Shown here piece by piece: positions 60,402 through 64,000 of a stretch of 64,000 nt of DNA (its first letter is position 1; every line of letters begins with the position of its first letter). The DNA lies in the NCBI GenBank assembly GCA_016707895.1, contig JADJGV010000008.1, positions 1-64,000 of the forward strand, read 5' to 3'. The position numbers and the translations under genes were made by a program. The notes below the pieces were generated by a model that saw only the letters and a program-made list of their open reading frames with translations, did no database searches and had not been told where the DNA came from. Source of the DNA: Myxococcales bacterium. GTDB lineage: Bacteria; Myxococcota_A; Polyangia; Haliangiales; Haliangiaceae.

Positions 60402-62480
60402 ATGAGGGTCGCGCTCCTGCTCGGCGTATCGCTCCTGGCTTGTTCGTCGCCGGCGCCGACCGCGCCGACCTCCGGCCCCAAGCCCATCGAAGGTGGCACC
60501 ACCACGGTCCGCCCGCTGGCCTTCGCCGGCGACGCCAAGCGCGGCGACGCGGCGCTGATTCTCGGCACCGACGATCACGGCGGCTCGACGGTGGTGCCGC
60601 TAGCCGCCGGCGAGCGCCGGGTCACCGTCGACTCGCTGTACGTGATCACCGGCGGCGGCGCGACGCCGACCGGCGGCATCGGCCCGGTCGAGCTGACCGC
60701 GGCGACGTCGAAGGACGGCCAGGTGCGGGTCGGCATCTTCGAGGACGTCTCCGGCGGCCTGGGCCCGAGCTGGCGCGCCGGCGTGTGGACCGCGTCGCTG
60801 ATCGCCGCCGACGTGCTGGGCAAGGACCTGACCGACCTGACGTTCACCGCCGCGGCGTCGGGCCGCGTCGACGGCGCGTCGGCCTCGGGGCTGATGACCG
60901 CCGGCTACCTGGCCGCGCTGCTCGGCCACGACGTCGCGACCGACGCCACCATGACCGGCATCATGAACCCCGACGGCACGATCGGCCCGGTCGGCGGCAT
61001 CCCGCAGAAGTTCGAGGCGGCGATCGCCAACGGCAAGAAGCGCCTCGGCTACCCGATCGGCATGCGGATGGCGACCGACATCGTCACCGGCGAGGAGGTC
61101 GACCTGGTCGAGCTGGCGAAGGCCCACGGCGCCGAGGCGATCGAGATCGCCGACGTCTACGCCGCGGTGACGCTGCTCACCGGCAAGACCCTGCCGCGGC
61201 CGGTGCCGGTCACCGTCGAGGCGATGGCGCTGCCGGCGACGGTGGTGGCGTCGATGGACAAGCAGTTCGACTACTGGAAGGGCATGCTGGCCGACGGCTG
61301 GCCGCAGGTGATCGAGCTGTCGACCTCGCAGGCGGTGCCGCCGGTCGTGGCGTACTTCGCGCAGGGCGCGATCGACGATCTGCAGGTCGCCGAGCAGCTG
61401 CGCGCCGACGGCAAGGGCGCCGCGGCGCTGCGGATGATCACCCGCGCGTGGTTCCAGGGCGCGACCGCCGCCTCGACCGCCGACGTGCTGGCGCTGGCCG
61501 CCGCGGGCGACATCGCCGGCGCCACCGCCAAGCTCGACGAGTTCGAGGGCTTCGCGGCCTCGACCGACGGCGCGCTCGCGGCGATCGGCGACCAGAAGCC
61601 CGACACGATGGGCGGCCACCTGCAGCTGATGTCGGCGTTCCGGCTGGCGATCACCGGCTGGGGCTTCCGCTCGATGGCGTCGGGGATGCTCCTGCCCAAG
61701 GCCCGGGCCGCGCTGGCGGCGCTGCAGGGCAAGTCGCCGGCGGTGCTCGGCAACAAGGCCACCGCCAACGAGCTGGCGCAGACGGTCTTGCCGGCGGTCG
61801 GGTCGATCGCGCGGGCGATCGTCGCGCTGGGCCGCGCCGCGACGACGATGGAGGTCGAGGCCGCGACCTCGCTCGACTACAAGTGCTCGCTGCCCAACGT
61901 GCGGCGGCTGGCGACGTCGTTCAAGGCGGCGGCCGCCTCGAACCTGGCCTACCTCGACGCGCTGTTCGTCGCCGACCTGGCCAAGGCGCTGGGCCAGACC
62001 ATGGAGCAGGCCAAGGACACCTTCGCGCTGCGCGAGCCCGGCTACCTGGTCGCGATGATGGGCGCCAACGTCACGACCATGGACGGCCTGCCGGCGCAGC
62101 TCAAGGCGGCGTGGGGCGAGGACTCGATCGCGTGGGGGCTGTTCGCGCTGGCCGCCAGCGAGCTGTCGTTCGGCGACACCTCCGAGCTGATCAGCGAGTA
62201 CTACTCGCTGCAGCTGGAGTTCGGGCCCGACGGCGACTTCAGCGGCGTGGCCCACGACGCCGCGTTCGATCACATGCTCGAGTTCGCCGAGCGCCGCACC
62301 CGCGAGCAGGCCCGCGCCGCGCTGGTCGCGACCGGCGCCATCCCGGTGCAGACCCAGCTCTACTACCAGATCGCCGAGACCCAGCGCACCGGCGACCTGC
62401 GCGAGCGCCTCGACGCGCTGGGCTCGTACTGGACCGCGATGCAGTTCGCGCAGACCGCCGTGATGCTCGCCCGCAATTGA
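60402..62480 (+). CDS. Lipoprotein carrying a Lon-type (S16) Ser-Lys protease domain
   Basis: A 692-residue exported protein; the lipobox is LLAC at Cys14. Residues about 55-245 match the Lon proteolytic domain. The nucleophile is Ser160 in VDGASASGLM and the base Lys203 in GPVGGIPQKFEAAIANGKK; the Ser-Lys spacing of 43 equals that in E. coli Lon. There is no AAA+ module. The remaining 440 residues are helical with no recognised domain. This suggests an ATP-independent protease outside the cytoplasm. TACGAT lies six bases before the start. Confidence 0.8.
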   Translation: MRVALLLGVSLLACSSPAPTAPTSGPKPIEGGTTTVRPLAFAGDAKRGDAALILGTDDHGGSTVVPLAAGERRVTVDSLYVITGGGATPTGGIGPVELTAATSKDGQVRVGIFEDVSGGLGPSWRAGVWTASLIAADVLGKDLTDLTFTAAASGRVDGASASGLMTAGYLAALLGHDVATDATMTGIMNPDGTIGPVGGIPQKFEAAIANGKKRLGYPIGMRMATDIVTGEEVDLVELAKAHGAEAIEIADVYAAVTLLTGKTLPRPVPVTVEAMALPATVVASMDKQFDYWKGMLADGWPQVIELSTSQAVPPVVAYFAQGAIDDLQVAEQLRADGKGAAALRMITRAWFQGATAASTADVLALAAAGDIAGATAKLDEFEGFAASTDGALAAIGDQKPDTMGGHLQLMSAFRLAITGWGFRSMASGMLLPKARAALAALQGKSPAVLGNKATANELAQTVLPAVGSIARAIVALGRAATTMEVEAATSLDYKCSLPNVRRLATSFKAAAASNLAYLDALFVADLAKALGQTMEQAKDTFALREPGYLVAMMGANVTTMDGLPAQLKAAWGEDSIAWGLFALAASELSFGDTSELISEYYSLQLEFGPDGDFSGVAHDAAFDHMLEFAERRTREQARAALVATGAIPVQTQLYYQIAETQRTGDLRERLDALGSYWTAMQFAQTAVMLARN

Positions 62481-62511
62481 GGCGTCGCGCGGCAGTGGCG
62501 GTGGCAAGCGC

Positions 62512-63408
62512 TCACCCGAACAGCTCGTCCTTCGCGTCGCGGATCGCGACCACCGACGGGTGGGCCAGCTTGCGCTCGACGGTGATGGCGTAGAAGCGGT
62601 CGCGGACGCCGGCCACCTCGCCCAGCTCGACCAGGCCGTAGCGCTGGCTGACCGCGGGCGCGATCACCGCCGGGATGAACACCACGCCCAGGCCGTCGGC
62701 GGCGAACTCCTTGAGCAGCGCCGAGTCCTCGGCCTCGGCCACCACCCGCGGGGTGAGCTGGTGGCGCGCGAACCACGCGTTGAGCGCGCGGCGCAGCGGC
62801 GAGCCCTCGAGCGGCAGCAGCACCGGCGCCTGATCGAGGCTCTTGGGGAAGCCGCGCTTGAGCCCACGGACCAGCGCCGGGGACCCCAGCGCGGCCACCG
62901 CGGACTCGCCCAGGAGGTGGCTGTAGGCGCGCACCGCGGCGCCCGGCGGCACCGGGGCGTCGGCCAGCACCACGTCGAGCTCGTGGGCGGCGAGATCGGC
63001 CAGCAGCCGGTCGAAGCGATCCTCGCGGCACACCAGGGTCGGCGCCGGCACCTCGGCCAGCGCCGGCGCCAGCAGGTGACGCACCAGCAGCTTGGGCAGC
63101 ACGTCGCTGATGCCGACCACCAGGCGCAGCGGCCCCCCCGGGCGCTGGCCGCGCAGCGCCTCCCGCATCTCGCTGCCCAGCCCAAAGATCTCGCTGGCAT
63201 AGCGGTAGGCCACCTTGCCGGTCTCGGTCAGGGCCAGCTTGCGCCCGCGCTTCTCGAACAGCGCCACCCCGAGGCCCTCCTCGAGCTTCTTGATCTGCGC
63301 CGACAGGGTCGGGTGCGACAGCCGGAGGATCTTGCCCGCGGGGGCCAGGCCGCCTTCCCGGGCGACCACCCAGAAGTACAGGAGGTGGTGGTAGTTGAGC
63401 CATTCCAT
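62512..63408 (-). CDS. LysR-family regulator, NhaR-like
   Basis: 298 residues. The N-terminal helix-turn-helix (LNYHHLLYFWVVAREGGLAPAGKILRLSHPTLSAQIKKLEE) is nearly diagnostic of NhaR-type LysR proteins, which control Na+/H+ antiporters and related ion functions. The effector domain spans about 90-298. GAGG nine bases before ATG 63408 supports the start. It is divergent from the TerC gene and may regulate it through the gap at 63409-63497. Confidence 0.85.
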   Translation of the reverse strand: MEWLNYHHLLYFWVVAREGGLAPAGKILRLSHPTLSAQIKKLEEGLGVALFEKRGRKLALTETGKVAYRYASEIFGLGSEMREALRGQRPGGPLRLVVGISDVLPKLLVRHLLAPALAEVPAPTLVCREDRFDRLLADLAAHELDVVLADAPVPPGAAVRAYSHLLGESAVAALGSPALVRGLKRGFPKSLDQAPVLLPLEGSPLRRALNAWFARHQLTPRVVAEAEDSALLKEFAADGLGVVFIPAVIAPAVSQRYGLVELGEVAGVRDRFYAITVERKLAHPSVVAIRDAKDELFG

Positions 63409-63424
63409 CGGGCGTTACCTCGGT

Positions 63425-63464
63425 TCGAGTTTATCGACGCGTTTACCCAAAACATTCTACTCGA
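63425..63464. promoter_or_regulatory. Candidate LysR-type regulatory region
   Basis: The 89-base divergent gap contains TCGAGT (63425-63430) and its complement ACTCGA (63459-63464), plus two GTTTA copies 12 bases apart (63429 and 63441). It is unusually AT-rich for this window. Position suits an NhaR-like operator controlling both genes. Confidence 0.45.
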
Positions 63465-63497
63465 CCTTCACGCCTCGCGTCGCCATCCTGCTTCTAC

Positions 63498-64000
63498 ATG
63501 ATCTGGCTCTACGGCGGCTTCATCGTCTTCATCCTGGCGCTGCTCGCGCTCGACCTCGGCGTCCTCCACAAGCGCGACAAGGCCGACACGGTCAAGGCCG
63601 CGCTCGGCTGGTCGGCCTTGTGGATCTCGATCGGCGTCGCGTTCTCCGGCGTCATCTACCTGGCCTACGACCAGCACTGGTTCGGGCTCGGCACTGCCGG
63701 CGCGGGCCAGAGCGGCGGGTCCGCGATGGGCGCGTACCTGACCGGGTTCTTCGTCGAGAAGTCCCTGGCGATCGACAACATCTTCGTGATCGCGATGATC
63801 TTCAGCGCGCTGGCGGTGCCGGCCCGCTACCAGCACCGGGTGCTGTTCTGGGGCATCCTCGGCGCGCTGGTGATGCGCGGCGTCATGATCGGCGCCGGCG
63901 CGGCGCTGATCGCCCGGTTCGCGTGGATCATCTACGTGTTCGGCGGCTTCCTCATCCTCACGGGCGTGAAGATGCTGCTGATGCACGACGACAGCGGCGA
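63498..64000 (+). CDS. TerC-family integral membrane protein, truncated by window edge
   Basis: Open from ATG 63498 to the end of the window (167 codons, no stop). Helix 1 begins IWLYGGFIVFILALLALDLGVLHK, and the family signature FFVEKSLAIDNIFVIAMIF with conserved Glu-Lys and Asp-Asn is followed by VLFWGILGALVMRG and a GGFLILTGVKM helix. TerC/Alx-type proteins are linked to tellurite resistance and manganese export. The C-terminus lies outside the window. Divergent from the NhaR-like regulator. Confidence 0.9.
   Translation, partial: MIWLYGGFIVFILALLALDLGVLHKRDKADTVKAALGWSALWISIGVAFSGVIYLAYDQHWFGLGTAGAGQSGGSAMGAYLTGFFVEKSLAIDNIFVIAMIFSALAVPARYQHRVLFWGILGALVMRGVMIGAGAALIARFAWIIYVFGGFLILTGVKMLLMHDDSG

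Noticed and set aside
63409..63497. Manganese (yybP-ykoY) riboswitch upstream of TerC
   Set aside because: The 89-base gap is too short and lacks the conserved loop motifs; the repeats fit a LysR operator better.

Overview
The window is very GC-rich DNA (hand-counted 60-base lines reach 88% GC), densely packed, with about 54 protein genes and no rRNA, tRNA, CRISPR or insertion sequence that I can see. The gene content points to Myxococcota, probably a Haliangiales/Kofleriaceae-like lineage. The pointers are Hanks-type kinases fused to TPR or beta-propeller regions, a GAF-AAA+ enhancer-binding-type regulator, many short lipoproteins, AgmX/PglI-type domains, a lipoprotein with CGNGVVDxGExCD repeats, delta-60 repeats and an orphan microcompartment-fold protein. 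The assignment is an inference from gene families; no marker RNA is present.

Layout. 1-7.1 kb: truncated secreted Cys-rich protein, then a GAF-AAA+ regulator coupled to a kinase-TPR gene, a four-helix membrane protein and two paralogous lipoproteins. 7.1-14.7 kb: mainly minus-strand secreted proteins (GH-type TIM barrel lipoprotein, outer-membrane-like proteins, heparinase-type lyase lipoprotein). 14.9-19.8 kb: a plus-strand carbohydrate cluster of a CBM21 protein, a PHP phosphoesterase and a 1005-residue fusion of a GH13 glycosidase with a radical SAM/SPASM-like enzyme. This fusion is the most unusual gene of the window. 19.8-24.4 kb: a compact minus-strand arsenic operon (arsR, gapdh, arsJ, arsN-type acetyltransferase, arsM, SigZ-type sigma factor) with a recognisable promoter/operator. 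24.4-27.7 kb: acyl-CoA synthetase, divergent from a three-gene operon (membrane protein, BASS-type transporter, ArsR-type regulator) that starts beside a perfect inverted repeat.

27.7-31.9 kb: ADP-ribosylglycohydrolase, an HExxH secreted protein and a lipoprotein. 31.9-38.6 kb: an accessory-looking stretch, partly of lower GC, with an FGE-fold lipoprotein, two proteins of unknown role (one with ASH-type Ig domains), a delta-60 repeat lipoprotein and a Cys-rich repeat lipoprotein. 38.7-46.4 kb: CHASE2-adenylate cyclase, HAD phosphatase, BKACE-family enzyme, CysQ-type phosphatase, and an ECF sigma/anti-sigma-like/AgmX operon. 46.4-51.9 kb: kinase-propeller and pmbA-tldD. 52.1-59.3 kb: endolysin-like lipoprotein, HEAT-type protein, orphan BMC-fold protein, and the housekeeping run rluB-scpB-scpA-M50 protease. 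59.4-64 kb: tyrosine recombinase, a lipoprotein carrying a Lon-type Ser-Lys protease domain, an NhaR-like LysR regulator and a truncated TerC gene.

Two genome-style features recur. Genes are joined by ATGA/GTGA overlaps into translationally coupled operons, and convergent genes abut with little or no space. At least 13 first genes have a TAnnnT hexamer 6-8 bases before the start codon and no Shine-Dalgarno sequence, the signature of leaderless transcripts.
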